Notes: generated from the letters alone by a model not told the origin. A stretch of DNA of 64,000 nt from Streptomyces atroolivaceus (GCF_000717025.1 NZ_JNXG01000016.1:62001-126000); one strand, 5' to 3'; positions 8,113 through 18,404 are shown, counted from the first letter of the stretch. Numbers and translations: made by a program.

Positions 8113-9042
8113 ATGGCCGTCGTCACGATGCGGGAGCTGCTGGAAAGCGGCGTCCACTTCGGTCACCAGACCCGTCGCTGGAACCCGAAGATGAAGCGCT
8201 TCATCTTCACCGAGCGCAACGGCATCTACATCATCGACCTGCTCCAGTCGCTGTCGTACATCGACCGCGCCTACGAGTTCGTCAAGGAGACCGTCGCCCA
8301 CGGCGGCTCCATCATGTTCGTGGGTACGAAGAAGCAGGCCCAGGAGGCCATCGCCGAGCAGGCGACGCGCGTCGGCATGCCGTACGTCAACCAGCGTTGG
8401 CTCGGTGGCATGCTCACCAACTTCTCCACCGTCTACAAGCGCCTTCAGCGTCTGAAGGAGCTCGAGCTCATCGACTTCGAGGACGTGGCCGCCTCCGGCC
8501 TCACCAAGAAGGAGCTCCTGGTCCTCTCCCGCGAGAAGGCCAAGCTGGAGAAGACCCTCGGTGGTATCCGCGAGATGCAGAAGGTGCCGAGCGCCGTCTG
8601 GATCGTCGACACCAAGAAGGAGCACATCGCCGTCGGTGAGGCGCGCAAGCTCCACATCCCGGTCGTCGCGATCCTCGACACCAACTGCGACCCCGACGAG
8701 GTCGACTACAAGATTCCGGGTAACGACGACGCGATCCGCTCCGTCACCCTGCTCACCCGCGTGATCGCCGACGCCGTCGCCGAGGGCCTCATCGCCCGTT
8801 CCGGTGCCGCCACCGGTGACTCGAAGCCGGGCGAGAAGGCCGCCGGCGAGCCCCTCGCCGAGTGGGAGCGCGACCTGCTCACGGGCGAGAAGAAGGACGA
8901 CGCCGAGGTTCAGTCCTCGGTCGAGACCGAGAAGGACGCCGAAGCCGACGCCAAGCCGGCCGCCATCGCTGCCGAGCAGGACGAGACCGCCGCCGAGGCC
9001 CCCGCCGCCGAGGCGCCGGCCGCGGACGCCGAGCAGGCCTGA
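8113..9042 (+). CDS. rpsB: 30S ribosomal protein S2
   Basis: 309 residues. The S2 core is complete ([90 protein letters not shown]). The last ~60 residues are an Ala/Glu-rich acidic tail typical of actinobacterial S2. A strong ribosome binding site (caaggagta) precedes the ATG. A -10-like TACACT at 7942-7947 would give a leader of ~165 nt, long enough for the S2 autoregulation known in other bacteria, though no specific leader structure was recognised. First gene of rpsB-tsf, with a strong hairpin before tsf. Confidence 0.97.
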   Translation: MAVVTMRELLESGVHFGHQTRRWNPKMKRFIFTERNGIYIIDLLQSLSYIDRAYEFVKETVAHGGSIMFVGTKKQAQEAIAEQATRVGMPYVNQRWLGGMLTNFSTVYKRLQRLKELELIDFEDVAASGLTKKELLVLSREKAKLEKTLGGIREMQKVPSAVWIVDTKKEHIAVGEARKLHIPVVAILDTNCDPDEVDYKIPGNDDAIRSVTLLTRVIADAVAEGLIARSGAATGDSKPGEKAAGEPLAEWERDLLTGEKKDDAEVQSSVETEKDAEADAKPAAIAAEQDETAAEAPAAEAPAADAEQA

Positions 9043-9064
9043 CACCCGTCAGTCACGGCTGAAT

Positions 9065-9103
9065 GACGGCGGGGGCCGGTGCGCAGGCACCGCCCCCGCC
9101 GTC
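9065..9103 (+). terminator. rpsB-tsf intergenic hairpin (attenuator/terminator)
   Basis: GACGGCGGGGGC (9065-9076) pairs fully with GCCCCCGCCGTC (9092-9103), and GGTGC/GCACC extend the stem around a GCAG loop. There is no U tract, as is usual in Streptomyces. It probably attenuates read-through, setting the rpsB:tsf ratio. Confidence 0.8.
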
Positions 9104-9143
9104 CACCCGTAGATCTTTCAGACTTCGAGAGAGAAACAGACTC

Positions 9144-9980
9144 ATGGCGAACTACACCGCCGCTGACGTCAAGAAGCTCCGCGAGCTCACCGGCGCCGGC
9201 ATGATGGACTGCAAGAAGGCGCTCGACGAGGCCGACGGCAACGTCGACGGTGCCGTCGAGGCGCTGCGCATCAAGGGCCAGAAGGGCGTCGCCAAGCGCG
9301 AGGGCCGTTCTGCCGAGAACGGCGCCGTCGTCTCCCTCGTCTCCGAGGACAAGACGTCCGGCGTCCTGCTCGAGCTGAAGTGCGAGACGGACTTCGTCGC
9401 CAAGGGCGACAAGTTCCAGGCTGTCGCCAACACGCTCGCCGCCCACGTCGCCGCGACCTCCCCGGCCGACATCGAGGCGCTCCTCGCCTCCGAGATCGAG
9501 TCCGGCAAGACCGTCCAGGCGTACGTGGACGAGGCCAACGCCAACCTCGGCGAGAAGATCGTCCTGGACCGCTTCGCGCAGTTCACCGGCGACTACGTCT
9601 CCGTCTACATGCACCGCACCATGCCCGACCTGCCGCCGCAGATCGGTGTCCTGGTCGAGCTGGACAAGGCCGACGCCGAGCTGGCGAAGGGTATCGCCCA
9701 GCACATCGCCGCCTTCGCCCCGAAGTACCTCGCTCGCGAGGACGTCCCGGCCGAGGTCGTCGAGGCCGAGCGTCGTGTCGCCGAGGAGACCACGCGCGCC
9801 GAGGGCAAGCCCGAAGCCGCGCTCCCGAAGATCGTCGAGGGTCGCGTCAACGGCTTCTTCAAGGAGGCCACCCTCCTCGGCCAGCCTTACGCGCTGGACA
9901 ACAAGAAGTCCGTCCAGAAGGTCCTGGACGAGGCCGGTGTCACCCTGAAGCGCTTCACGCGCATCAAGGTCGGCATCTGA
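9144..9980 (+). CDS. tsf: Elongation factor Ts
   Basis: 278 residues, nucleotide exchange factor for EF-Tu. The N-terminal UBA-like part (MANYTAADVKKLRELTGAG, MMDCKKALDEADGN) is followed by both EF-Ts core domains (LLELKCETDFVAKGDKF; VLVELDKADAELAKGIAQHI). The ATG at 9144 gives the conserved N-terminus; the frame is open further upstream but has no support. It follows rpsB by ~100 bp containing a strong hairpin. Confidence 0.97.
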   Translation: MANYTAADVKKLRELTGAGMMDCKKALDEADGNVDGAVEALRIKGQKGVAKREGRSAENGAVVSLVSEDKTSGVLLELKCETDFVAKGDKFQAVANTLAAHVAATSPADIEALLASEIESGKTVQAYVDEANANLGEKIVLDRFAQFTGDYVSVYMHRTMPDLPPQIGVLVELDKADAELAKGIAQHIAAFAPKYLAREDVPAEVVEAERRVAEETTRAEGKPEAALPKIVEGRVNGFFKEATLLGQPYALDNKKSVQKVLDEAGVTLKRFTRIKVGI

Positions 9981-10066
9981 GTCCGTCCGCGAACAACGGT
10001 GGACCCCGATAGGGTCTGGTGCAGTCGTCGGCCGCACTCAGCCGGACGACCGCAGATCTGACGAGG

Positions 10067-10110
10067 AGGCCATTGCCGCTGAGGGACAACAGACCCACCG
10101 GCAATGGCCT
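10067..10110 (+). terminator. Hairpin between tsf and pyrH
   Basis: AGGCCATTGCCG (10067-10078) pairs perfectly with CGGCAATGGCCT (10099-10110) across a 20-nt loop, followed by tcttcgtat. It ends tsf transcription or attenuates pyrH, whose ATG lies 28 bp downstream. Confidence 0.7.
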
Positions 10111-10138
10111 TCTTCGTATGTGCACGAGGAGAATCTCC

Positions 10139-10915
10139 ATGAACAAGGGCGCGGACGCCACACAGGGTGACCACAAGCGCGACGACGGCACGATTTCCGG
10201 GCGCTTCATGCTGAAGCTGTCCGGCGAGGCCTTCGCGGGTGGCGGAGGACTCGGCGTCGACCCCGATGTCGTGCACACGATCGCGCGCGAGATCGCCGCG
10301 GTCGTTCGCGACGGCGCGGAGATCGCGGTCGTCATCGGCGGCGGCAACTTCTTCCGTGGCGCCGAGCTCCAGCAGCGCGGCATGGACCGGGCGCGGTCCG
10401 ACTACATGGGCATGCTCGGCACGGTCATGAACTGCCTCGCGCTGCAGGACTTCCTGGAGAAGGAAGGCATCGACTCACGCGTCCAGACCGCCATCACCAT
10501 GGGCCAGGTCGCGGAGCCGTACATCCCGCTCCGTGCCGTACGGCACCTGGAGAAGGGACGCGTCGTGATCTTCGGTGCCGGCATGGGAATGCCCTACTTC
10601 TCCACCGACACGACCGCGGCCCAGCGCGCCCTGGAGATCGACGCCGAGGCGCTGCTGATGGGGAAGAACGGCGTGGACGGGGTCTACGACTCCGACCCGA
10701 AGGCCAACCCCGACGCGGTGAAGTTCGACGCGCTGGAGTACGGCGAGGTGATCGCCCGCGACCTCAAGGTCGCCGACGCCACCGCCATCACGCTCTGCCG
10801 CGACAACCAGCTTCCGATCCTCGTCTTCGAGCTGACCGCGGAGGGCAATATCGCCCGCGCGGTCAAGGGTGAGAAGATCGGCACGCTGGTGAGCGACGAG
10901 AGCACCCGGGCCTGA
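10139..10915 (+). CDS. pyrH: UMP kinase
   Basis: 258 residues of the amino-acid-kinase fold; makes UDP from UMP and ATP. Motifs are [10 protein letters not shown] (phosphate-binding Lys), [39 protein letters not shown] and [15 protein letters not shown]. The ~22-residue N-terminal extension before the kinase core is usual in Streptomyces. The ATG at 10139 follows GAGGAGAAT. It sits in the conserved rpsB-tsf-pyrH-frr block. Confidence 0.96.
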   Translation: MNKGADATQGDHKRDDGTISGRFMLKLSGEAFAGGGGLGVDPDVVHTIAREIAAVVRDGAEIAVVIGGGNFFRGAELQQRGMDRARSDYMGMLGTVMNCLALQDFLEKEGIDSRVQTAITMGQVAEPYIPLRAVRHLEKGRVVIFGAGMGMPYFSTDTTAAQRALEIDAEALLMGKNGVDGVYDSDPKANPDAVKFDALEYGEVIARDLKVADATAITLCRDNQLPILVFELTAEGNIARAVKGEKIGTLVSDESTRA

Positions 10916-11030
10916 CAGCCCAAAGGATGGACAACGGCCTGCCGGTCGGACACCGTGCAGGTGAGGACGCGACGCAGGATCCGCAGGGCCCGACGATGCC
11001 GGGTCCGCTCAAGACACGCAGGAGCACGTG

Positions 11031-11588
11031 GTGATCGAAGAAATCCTCCTCGAGGCCGAGGAGAAGATGGAGAAGGCCGTCGTCGTCGCGAAAGAGGACT
11101 TCGCCGCGATCCGTACCGGCCGCGCGCACCCGGCGATGTTCAACAAGATCGTCGCGGACTACTACGGCGCGCTGACCCCGATCAACCAGCTCGCCTCCTT
11201 CTCGGTCCCCGAGCCGCGTATGGCGGTGGTGACCCCGTTCGACAAGACCGCACTGCGCAACATCGAGCAGGCGATCCGTGACTCCGACCTCGGCGTGAAC
11301 CCGAGCAACGACGGCAACATCATCCGTGTGACGTTCCCCGAGCTCACGCAGGACCGCCGCAAGGAGTACATCAAGGTCGCCAAGACCAAGGCCGAGGACT
11401 CCAAGATCTCGATCCGCTCCATCCGCCGCAAGGCCAAGGAGGCGCTCGACAAGCTCGTCAAGGACAAGGAGTCCGGCGAGGACGAGGTCCGCCGTGCGGA
11501 GAAGGAGCTCGACGACACCACCGCGAAGTACGTCGCACAGGTGGACGAGCTGCTCAAGCACAAGGAAGCCGAGCTGCTCGAAGTCTGA
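11031..11588 (+). CDS. frr: Ribosome recycling factor
   Basis: 185 residues; with EF-G it splits post-termination ribosomes. The RRF helices are clear ([58 protein letters not shown]-like C-terminus). Two GTG codons are adjacent (11028 and 11031). The second is preferred because the GGAG at 11021-11024 is then 6 bp away. The stop overlaps cdsA (TGATG). Confidence 0.96.
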   Translation: MIEEILLEAEEKMEKAVVVAKEDFAAIRTGRAHPAMFNKIVADYYGALTPINQLASFSVPEPRMAVVTPFDKTALRNIEQAIRDSDLGVNPSNDGNIIRVTFPELTQDRRKEYIKVAKTKAEDSKISIRSIRRKAKEALDKLVKDKESGEDEVRRAEKELDDTTAKYVAQVDELLKHKEAELLEV

Positions 11589-12679
11589 TGAACGACTCTT
11601 CCTGGGGCGCCCCGCGGGGAGCCGGTTACTGGGGCGCGTCCGAGATGGGGGCCGCTCCGGCGGGTCCTGCATACGATGTGCATGGCGCCCAGCAGACTCG
11701 GCCCATGCCCATCGTGCCGGACGCTCCCGACGCAGGTAGAGACGCTGACGACCGCGACGACCGGAACGGGGACGCCGCCGCGCGTGTCAGCGGCCCCCTG
11801 TTCCGTGACGAAAAGCCGCAGGAGCCCATGTCCACCCCGTTGCCGTCGCCCCCGCCGCCCAAGAAGCGTGCGGGGCGTGATCTGCGTGCCGCCATAGGGG
11901 TCGGCCTCGGGCTCGGCGCGGTCGTCGCCGGATCGCTCTTCGTCGTGAAGGCGGTCTTCGTCGGTGTGGTCGTCCTCGCTGTGGTGGTGGGCCTCTGGGA
12001 GCTCACCTCCCGCCTCAAGGAGCGCAAGGGGATCAACGCCCCCCTCGTGCCGCTCGCTGTCGGCGGCGCCGCCATGGTGGTCGCCGGCTACGTGCGGGAC
12101 GCGGAAGGTGCCTGGGTCGCCATGGCGCTCACGGCGATCGCGGTCCTCGTCTGGCGGATGACGGAGCCGCCGGAGGGGTACCTCAAGGACGTCACGGCCG
12201 GTGTCTTCGCCGTGTTCTACGTGCCGTTCCTGGCGACGTTCGTCAGCATGATGCTCACCGCGGACGACGGTCCGTGGCGGGTGCTGACCTTCCTGCTGCT
12301 CACGGTGGTCGCCGACACCGGTGCGTACGCCGTCGGATGGCGTTTCGGGACGCACAAGCTGGCACCTCGCATCAGCCCCGGGAAGACCCGCGAGGGCCTC
12401 CTGGGCGCCGTCGGCTTCGCGATGGTCGCCGGCGCACTGTGCATGCAGTTCCTGATCGACGACGGCAGCTGGTGGCAGGGGCTGCTGCTGGGCCTCGCCG
12501 TCGCCGCCAGTGCGACGCTGGGGGACCTGGGCGAGTCCATGATCAAGCGGGACCTCGGGATCAAGGACATGGGCACGCTGCTGCCCGGCCACGGCGGCAT
12601 CATGGACCGGCTCGACTCGCTGCTGCCGAGTGCGCCGGTCGTGTGGCTGCTGCTGGTCCTGTTCGTAGGATCCGGCTGA
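11588..12679 (+). CDS. cdsA: Phosphatidate cytidylyltransferase
   Basis: 363 residues. The first ~95 residues are a polar, Pro/Asp-rich, probably disordered cytoplasmic extension common in actinobacteria. About eight membrane segments follow ([20 protein letters not shown] onward). The CDS signature is at the C-terminus: [14 protein letters not shown]...[13 protein letters not shown]. It makes CDP-diacylglycerol from CTP and phosphatidate. The start overlaps frr by one base, so the two are coupled. A very strong hairpin follows 32 bp after the stop. Confidence 0.95.
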   Translation: MNDSSWGAPRGAGYWGASEMGAAPAGPAYDVHGAQQTRPMPIVPDAPDAGRDADDRDDRNGDAAARVSGPLFRDEKPQEPMSTPLPSPPPPKKRAGRDLRAAIGVGLGLGAVVAGSLFVVKAVFVGVVVLAVVVGLWELTSRLKERKGINAPLVPLAVGGAAMVVAGYVRDAEGAWVAMALTAIAVLVWRMTEPPEGYLKDVTAGVFAVFYVPFLATFVSMMLTADDGPWRVLTFLLLTVVADTGAYAVGWRFGTHKLAPRISPGKTREGLLGAVGFAMVAGALCMQFLIDDGSWWQGLLLGLAVAASATLGDLGESMIKRDLGIKDMGTLLPGHGGIMDRLDSLLPSAPVVWLLLVLFVGSG

Positions 12680-12711
12680 GTGCAGCGGCGGCTTCCTGTG
12701 CCGCGGCTCGA

Positions 12712-12752
12712 AAGGGTGGGGCCGTCGTCCGGTGGACGACGGCCCCACCCTT
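12712..12752. terminator. Strong bidirectional terminator after cdsA
   Basis: A perfect 19-bp stem (12712-12730 with 12734-12752) closes on a 3-base GGT loop. It starts with AA and ends with TT, so it can serve cdsA and the convergent small ORF at 12759-12914. Confidence 0.92.
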
Positions 12753-12758
12753 GTGCGC

Positions 12759-12914
12759 TCAACGGCGTCGGGGGAACTTCCAGCCGTTCCTGCGCAGGCG
12801 TACGAGGACGAACACTCCGCACAGCACCCACACCGCCAGGAACGCCCACCTGAACCACGGAGGGCCCTGCCAGCGCCCGGCAAGTTCGGCTGCTGCCACT
12901 ACGTCAGGGTTCAT
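12759..12914 (-). CDS. Small single-pass membrane protein
   Basis: 51 residues beginning [16 protein letters not shown], with one hydrophobic segment ([16 protein letters not shown]) and a strongly basic C-terminus (RLRRNGW ... PRRR) that predicts an N-out, C-in topology. It is not in the longer ORF set because of its length. It ends against the shared terminator with cdsA. No good ribosome binding site is seen, which lowers confidence. No function is recognised. Confidence 0.5.
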   Translation of the reverse strand: MNPDVVAAAELAGRWQGPPWFRWAFLAVWVLCGVFVLVRLRRNGWKFPRRR

Positions 12915-13140
12915 GGGCTGCGTGTGCCCGCGCCCCGGACGGGGACACCCCCGCGCCGGCTGCCGGAGCGGACCGGGCCTCCGTCGTGGGATCGGTCACT
13001 GTCGCAGCCTGCGGCTGAGCCGTCCGCGGGCCCTGGAGCGGCTGTCGCCGAAGGCCTGCGGCTGCCCCGCGGGCGTCCCGCTGCCGCCCGGCCGTCGGCG
13101 GCCCGGAGTACCTCGGCGTGTCTGCGACACTGGAAGAACC

Positions 13141-14247
13141 ATGCCTAAGCCCGGAGAACTCACTTTCGTCGCGCCCCGCGGAGCCAAGAGGCCGCCGCGG
13201 CACCTCGCCGACCTCACGCCCGACGAGCGCAAGGAAGCAGTCGCCGCGACCGGCGAGAAGCCCTTCCGCGCCAAGCAGCTGTCGCAGCACTACTTCACGC
13301 GGTACGCGCACGACCCGGCGGAGTGGACCAACATCCCGGCCGCGTCGCGCGACAAGCTCGCCGAGGCGATGTTCCCCGACCTGATGTCGGTCATGCGCCA
13401 CATCAGCTGTGACGACGACACCACCCGCAAGACGCTCTGGAAGCTGCACGACGGGACGCTCGTCGAGTCGGTCCTCATGCGCTACCCGGACCGGGTGACC
13501 ATGTGCATCTCGTCGCAGGCGGGCTGCGGGATGAACTGCCCGTTCTGTGCGACCGGCCAGGCGGGGCTCGACCGGAATCTGTCGACCGCCGAGATCGTGC
13601 ACCAGATCGTGGACGGCATGCGGGCGCTGCGCGACGGCGAGGTCCCGGGTGGCCCGGCACGGCTGTCCAACATCGTCTTCATGGGCATGGGCGAGCCACT
13701 GGCCAACTACAAGCGTGTGGTCGGGGCGATCCGCCGGCTGACGGATCCGGAGCCCGACGGCCTCGGGCTCTCGCAGCGGGGGATCACCGTGTCCACGGTG
13801 GGACTGGTGCCGGCGATGCTGCGCTTCGCCGACGAGGGCTTCAAGTGCCGCCTCGCGGTCTCGCTGCACGCCCCGGACGACGAGCTGCGCGACACCCTCG
13901 TGCCCGTGAACACCCGCTGGAAGGTCCGTGAGGTCCTGGACGCCGCGTGGGAGTACGCGGAGAAGTCCGGCCGCCGTATCTCCATCGAGTACGCGCTGAT
14001 CCGCGACATCAACGACCAGGCATGGCGGGGCGACCGGCTGGGCCGGCTGCTCAAGGGCAAGCGGGTACACGTCAACCTCATCCCGCTGAACCCGACCCCG
14101 GGCTCCAAGTGGACCGCCTCGCGGCCCGAGGACGAGAAGGCGTTCGTCGAGGCGATCGCCGCCCACGGCGTACCGGTCACCGTCCGGGACACCCGCGGTC
14201 AGGAGATCGACGGGGCCTGCGGGCAGCTGGCTGCCTCCGAGCGCTGA
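13141..14247 (+). CDS. rlmN: 23S rRNA (adenine2503-C2)-methyltransferase RlmN
   Basis: 368 residues, radical-SAM enzyme that methylates C2 of A2503 in 23S rRNA and of A37 in some tRNAs. The radical-SAM cluster motif CGMNCPFC (CX3CX2C) is near residue 130, with [21 protein letters not shown] and a C-terminal second catalytic Cys in [11 protein letters not shown]. The ATG at 13141 is preceded by ggaagaa. The frame is open upstream to 12274 only as a shadow of cdsA. Confidence 0.95.
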   Translation: MPKPGELTFVAPRGAKRPPRHLADLTPDERKEAVAATGEKPFRAKQLSQHYFTRYAHDPAEWTNIPAASRDKLAEAMFPDLMSVMRHISCDDDTTRKTLWKLHDGTLVESVLMRYPDRVTMCISSQAGCGMNCPFCATGQAGLDRNLSTAEIVHQIVDGMRALRDGEVPGGPARLSNIVFMGMGEPLANYKRVVGAIRRLTDPEPDGLGLSQRGITVSTVGLVPAMLRFADEGFKCRLAVSLHAPDDELRDTLVPVNTRWKVREVLDAAWEYAEKSGRRISIEYALIRDINDQAWRGDRLGRLLKGKRVHVNLIPLNPTPGSKWTASRPEDEKAFVEAIAAHGVPVTVRDTRGQEIDGACGQLAASER

Positions 14248-14282
14248 GGCTGTCCCGGTGGGCCGGTGCTGTCCGGCCCGGG

Positions 14283-14320
14283 CGGTGTGATCCGGCCGGT
14301 GCGGTGTGATCCGGCCGGTG
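14283..14320 (+). repeat. Perfect 19-bp tandem duplication upstream of the thi promoter
   Basis: cggtgtgatccggccggtg occurs twice directly in tandem (14283-14301, 14302-14320), followed at once by a -10-like TAGCCT at 14321-14326. It places duplicated sequence across the -35 region of the thiB operon. Confidence 0.85.
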
Positions 14321-14349
14321 TAGCCTGGCCCGGAAATCAACTTCATATT

Positions 14350-14450
14350 CCGACAGGGGAGCGCCACAGCGCTGAGAGTGCGGCACCGAGGACAGGTCGG
14401 CCGCAGACCCTCTGAACCTCGCCCGGGTCATTCCGGGTAGGAAGTTCGGA
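14350..14450 (+). ncRNA. TPP riboswitch (THI element)
   Basis: The conserved blocks occur in order: caggggagcgcc, gctgagagtg, gcagaccctctgaacct, gggtcattccgggtaggaag. They match the thiamine pyrophosphate aptamer (CUGAGA, ACCCUCUGAACCU, GGGUNAUNCCGNGUAGG). It lies between a -10-like TAGCCT and a terminator hairpin, ahead of a thiamine-type ABC transporter. TPP binding should favour termination. Confidence 0.93.
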
Positions 14451-14468
14451 CCTTACTCAAGCTGTTGC

Positions 14469-14497
14469 GCCCTGCCCGCTCGCCGAGCGGGCAGGGC
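14469..14497 (+). terminator. Riboswitch expression-platform terminator
   Basis: GCCCTGCCCGCTC pairs with GAGCGGGCAGGGC (13 bp, loop gcc), followed by cgcgtctcttcct. It lies just after the TPP aptamer and 23 bp before the thiB ribosome binding site, so it is the likely OFF structure. Confidence 0.85.
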
Positions 14498-14533
14498 CGC
14501 GTCTCTTCCTGGTCACCTCCAGGAGGAATCACC

Positions 14534-15628
14534 ATGAACACCACCACGAAGTACGCGGCGACAGCGCTCGCCGCCGCACTCGGCGTCACCGTCCTCGCGG
14601 GCTGCGGCGGCTCCGACGACAAGTCTTCCGGTGACACGGGAGCCGGTTCGAAGACCGTCACACTCGTCAGCCACGACTCGTTCAACGCCTCGGACGCCGT
14701 CCTGAAGGCGTTCACGAAGGAGACCGGCTACAAGGTCAAGGTGCTCAAGAGCGGTGACGCCGGAGCGGCGCTCAACCAGGAGATCCTGACCAAGGGCTCG
14801 CCCCGCGGCGACGTGTTCTTCGGCGCCGACAACACCCTGCTCTCCCGCGCCCTCGACAACGGCCTGTTCACGCCGTACGAGGCGAAGGGCCTCGACCGCG
14901 TCGCGGCCGACACCCAGCTCGACGCGGAGAAGCACCGGGTCACGCCCGTCGACACCGGCGACGTCTGCGTCAACTACGACAAGAAGTACTTCGCCGACAA
15001 GAAGCTCGCCCCGCCGAAGTCCTTCGAGGACCTGCTGAAGCCCGCGTACAAGAACCTCCTCGTCACCGAGAACGCCGCGACCTCGTCGCCCGGCCTCGGC
15101 TTCCTCCTCGGCACCGTCGCCAGCCAGGGCGAGACGGGCTACCAGGACTACTGGAAGAAGCTGAAGAACAACGGCGTCAAGGTCGTCGACGGCTGGGAGC
15201 AGGCGTACAACGAGGAGTTCTCCGGCTCCGCGGGCGGTAAGAAGGCCAAGGCCGACCGGCCGCTCGTCGTCTCGTACGCGTCCAGCCCGCCCGTCGAGGT
15301 GCTGTACGCCGATCCGCAGCCCACCGAGGCCCCGACCGGCGTCGCCACCGGCACCTGCTTCCGCCAGATCGAGTTCGCCGGCCTGCTGGACGGCGCGAAG
15401 AACGAGGCGGGAGGCAAGGCGCTGCTGGACTTCCTGATCAGCAGGCAGTTCCAGGAGGACATGCCGCTGAACATGTTCGTGAACCCGGTGGTGAAGGACG
15501 CGAAACTGCCGGAACTCTTCACGAAGTTCGGTGCGACCGTCGACGAGCCGGCGACCGTGGCTCCGGAGAAGATCGCCAAGAACCGTGAGCAGTGGGTCCA
15601 GTCGTGGTCCTCGCTCGTCGTGAAGTAG
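14534..15628 (+). CDS. thiB: Thiamine ABC transporter substrate-binding lipoprotein
   Basis: 364 residues. A lipoprotein signal ends in VLAGC (Cys24). The rest is a periplasmic-binding fold of the ThiB/iron(III) family (KTVTLVSHDSFNASDAVLKAF; GDVFFGADNTLLSRAL; VDTGDVCVNYDKKYF). Thiamine or a phosphate ester as substrate is inferred from similarity and from the TPP riboswitch upstream. The ATG at 14534 follows AGGAGG at 14521-14526. First gene of thiBPQ. Confidence 0.9.
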   Translation: MNTTTKYAATALAAALGVTVLAGCGGSDDKSSGDTGAGSKTVTLVSHDSFNASDAVLKAFTKETGYKVKVLKSGDAGAALNQEILTKGSPRGDVFFGADNTLLSRALDNGLFTPYEAKGLDRVAADTQLDAEKHRVTPVDTGDVCVNYDKKYFADKKLAPPKSFEDLLKPAYKNLLVTENAATSSPGLGFLLGTVASQGETGYQDYWKKLKNNGVKVVDGWEQAYNEEFSGSAGGKKAKADRPLVVSYASSPPVEVLYADPQPTEAPTGVATGTCFRQIEFAGLLDGAKNEAGGKALLDFLISRQFQEDMPLNMFVNPVVKDAKLPELFTKFGATVDEPATVAPEKIAKNREQWVQSWSSLVVK

Positions 15629-15657
15629 CCGCGAGGCCCCCGCGCGGAGGGAACGCG

Positions 15658-17286
15658 GTGCGGCTCGGTCTCATGGTCGTGCCCGTCGCGTTCTTCGCGC
15701 TGTTCTTCGCCTACCCCGTCGTCGCGATCGTCGGCCGGGGGCTGAAGGCGGACGGCGTCTGGCGGTTCGGCCGGATCGGCGCGGTGCTGAGCCGGCCGGA
15801 CATCCTCGACGTCCTCTGGTTCACCACCTGGCAGGCCCTCGCCTCGACGGTGCTCACCCTGGTGATCGCGCTCCCGGGCGCCTACGTCTTCGCCCGTTTC
15901 GCGTTCCCCGGGAAGCAGCTGCTGCGGGCCGTGGTGACCGTGCCGTTCGTCCTGCCGACCGTCGTGGTGGGCACGGCGTTCCTGGCGCTGCTCGGAAGGG
16001 GCGGGTTCCTCGACGAGCTCTGGGGAGTCCGGCTGGACACCACGGTGTGGGCGATCCTGCTGGCTCATGTGTTCTTCAACTACGCGGTCGTCGTACGGAC
16101 GGTGGGCGGCCTGTGGTCGCAGCTCGACCCCCGTCAGGAGGAAGCCGCCCGGGTGCTGGGAGCCGGCCGCTTCGCCGCCTGGCGGCGGGTGACCCTGCCC
16201 GCGCTGGCCCCGGCCGTGGCCGCGGCTGCCCTGATGGTCTTCCTCTTCACGTTCACCTCCTTCGGAGTCGTCCAGATCCTCGGCGGTCCGGCCTACTCCA
16301 CGCTGGAGGTGGAGATCTACCGGCAGACCGCCCAGTTGCTCGACCTGCCGACGGCTGCCGTGCTGACCCTGGTGCAGTTCGCCGCGGTCGGAGGGATCCT
16401 CGCCGTACACGCGTGGACCGTGCGGCGCCGGGAGACGGTCCTGAAGCTCGTCGACCCGGCGCAGACGGCCCGGCCGCCCCGTGGGGCGGGGCAGCGGGCA
16501 CTGCTCGGCGGCGTCCTGCTGACCGTCCTGCTGCTGGTCGTGGTGCCGCTCGGCGTACTGGTGGAACGCTCCCTGGACACCTCCGGCGGCTACGGCTTCG
16601 ACTTCTACCGCGCGCTGCAGTCCGCCGACGCCAACGGCTCCACCTTCCTGGTGCCGCCGCTCGACGCCATCGGGAACTCGATGCGGTACGCGGTGGTCGC
16701 CACCCTCATCGCCCTCGTGATCGGTGGTCTTGCCGCAGCGGCCCTGACCAGGCGCGCGGGGCCGCTGGTGCGGGGCTTCGACGCGCTGCTGATGCTCCCG
16801 CTCGGGGTCTCCGCGGTCACCGTCGGATTCGGTTTCCTCATCACGCTCGACGAGCCCCCTCTCGACCTGCGTACGTCATGGATCCTGGTCCCGCTCGCAC
16901 AGGCGCTGGTGGGCGTCCCCTTCGTCGTACGGAGCATGCTGCCCGTCCTGCGCGCCGTGGACGAGCGGCTGCGGGAGGCCGCCGCCGTGCTCGGGGCCTC
17001 GCCCCTGCGGGCCTGGCGCGAGGTCGACCTTCCGCTGGTGCGGCGGGCGGTGCTGGTGGCGGCGGGCTTCGCCTTCGCCGTGTCGCTCGGTGAGTTCGGG
17101 GCGACCGTGTTCATCGCACGTCCCGACAACCCCACCCTGCCGGTCGCCGTCGCCAGGCTTCTGGGGCGTTCCGGAGAGCTCAACTACGGCCAGGCGATGG
17201 CCCTCAGCACGATTCTGATGCTGGTGTGCGCGGTGTCGCTGCTCCTGCTCGAACGTATCCGCACCGACCGATCCGGGGAGTTCTAG
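15658..17286 (+). CDS. thiP: Thiamine ABC transporter permease (two-domain)
   Basis: 542 residues with about 12 membrane segments arranged as two fused permease halves, as in ThiP/FbpB. Each half has an EAA loop: QEEAARVLGAGRFAAWRRVTLP near residue 160 and REAAAVLGASPLRAWREVDLP near 440. The GTG at 15658 is chosen because GGAGGG lies 7 bp before it; an upstream start would overlap the thiB end. thiQ follows after 2 bp. Confidence 0.9.
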   Translation: MRLGLMVVPVAFFALFFAYPVVAIVGRGLKADGVWRFGRIGAVLSRPDILDVLWFTTWQALASTVLTLVIALPGAYVFARFAFPGKQLLRAVVTVPFVLPTVVVGTAFLALLGRGGFLDELWGVRLDTTVWAILLAHVFFNYAVVVRTVGGLWSQLDPRQEEAARVLGAGRFAAWRRVTLPALAPAVAAAALMVFLFTFTSFGVVQILGGPAYSTLEVEIYRQTAQLLDLPTAAVLTLVQFAAVGGILAVHAWTVRRRETVLKLVDPAQTARPPRGAGQRALLGGVLLTVLLLVVVPLGVLVERSLDTSGGYGFDFYRALQSADANGSTFLVPPLDAIGNSMRYAVVATLIALVIGGLAAAALTRRAGPLVRGFDALLMLPLGVSAVTVGFGFLITLDEPPLDLRTSWILVPLAQALVGVPFVVRSMLPVLRAVDERLREAAAVLGASPLRAWREVDLPLVRRAVLVAAGFAFAVSLGEFGATVFIARPDNPTLPVAVARLLGRSGELNYGQAMALSTILMLVCAVSLLLLERIRTDRSGEF

Positions 17287-17288
17287 AG

Positions 17289-18314
17289 ATGCTGGCAGTG
17301 GAGTCGGCGACGGTGCGGTTCGGGAAGCGGACCGCGCTGGACGCCGTGGACCTGGAGGTCGCGGACCACGAGATCGTCTGTGTGCTGGGTCCGAGCGGCA
17401 GCGGCAAGTCGACGCTGCTGCGGGCCGTGGCGGGCCTGCAGCCCCTGGACGGCGGCCGAGTGCTGCTGGACGGCGCCGACCAGGCGCCCCTGCCCGTGCA
17501 CCGGCGCGGGCTCGGCCTGATGTTCCAGGACCACCAGCTCTTCCCGCACCGCGACGTCGGTGCCAACGTCGCCTTCGGGCTGAGGATGCACGGCGTCCCG
17601 CGCGCCGAGCGTGACCGCAGGGCAGGCGAGCTCCTGGACCTGGTCGGACTGCCAGGGGCCGGCAGGCGGGCCGTCGCCGCCCTGTCCGGCGGTGAACAGC
17701 AGCGCGTGGCACTCGCCCGGGCCCTGGCGCCCCGCCCGAAGCTGCTGATGCTGGACGAACCGCTGGGCCAGCTGGACAGGAGCCTGCGCGAACGGCTCGT
17801 GGTCGAGCTGCGCACCCTCTTCGGCCGGCTGGGCACCACGGTGCTCGCCGTCACCCACGACCAGGGCGAGGCCTTCGCGCTCGCCGACCGGGTCGTGGTC
17901 ATGCGGGACGGCCGGATCGCCCAGGCCGGTACCCCGCTGGAGGTCTGGCGGCGCCCCGCCTCGGCCTTCGTCGCCCGCTTCCTCGGTTTCGACAACCTGG
18001 TGGACGCCACGGTCACCGGTACGGCCGCCGACACGGCCTGGGGCAAGGTGCCGGTCCCCGAGGGCTCACCCCAGGGCGACTGCGAACTGCTCGTGCGGCC
18101 GGGCGGCGTGCGGATCGGCGGCCCGGCGGACGGCCTTCGGTGCACGGCGGGCGTGCGGACCTTCCGCGGCCACCGTGTCACCGTCGTCCTGCACCCCGGC
18201 GACGGGCCGGCCCTGGAGGCGGAGTGCGGTCTGCGGGACACCCCGGACGAGGGCGCCGTCGTGGGCGTGACGTTCGACCCGGACGAGACGGTGGTCCTGC
18301 CCCCCGCGGGCTGA
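17289..18314 (+). CDS. thiQ: Thiamine ABC transporter ATP-binding protein
   Basis: 341 residues. Walker A GPSGSGKST, Q-loop FQDHQLFPH, signature LSGGEQQR, Walker B LLMLDEPLGQLD and H-loop VTHDQGEA are all intact. The C-terminal ~110 residues form a TOBE-like regulatory domain. It couples ATP hydrolysis to thiamine uptake through ThiP and ThiB. The start lies 2 bp after the thiP stop, so it is in the same riboswitch-controlled operon. Confidence 0.92.
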   Translation: MLAVESATVRFGKRTALDAVDLEVADHEIVCVLGPSGSGKSTLLRAVAGLQPLDGGRVLLDGADQAPLPVHRRGLGLMFQDHQLFPHRDVGANVAFGLRMHGVPRAERDRRAGELLDLVGLPGAGRRAVAALSGGEQQRVALARALAPRPKLLMLDEPLGQLDRSLRERLVVELRTLFGRLGTTVLAVTHDQGEAFALADRVVVMRDGRIAQAGTPLEVWRRPASAFVARFLGFDNLVDATVTGTAADTAWGKVPVPEGSPQGDCELLVRPGGVRIGGPADGLRCTAGVRTFRGHRVTVVLHPGDGPALEAECGLRDTPDEGAVVGVTFDPDETVVLPPAG

Positions 18315-18404
18315 CCCCGGGCCCGGGACGTCCGTACACCGGCCGGCGGCTCGCCCGGGTGCGTGATCCCCTGGACACGGAATCGTCCGGAAGGGGCAGG
18401 GACC

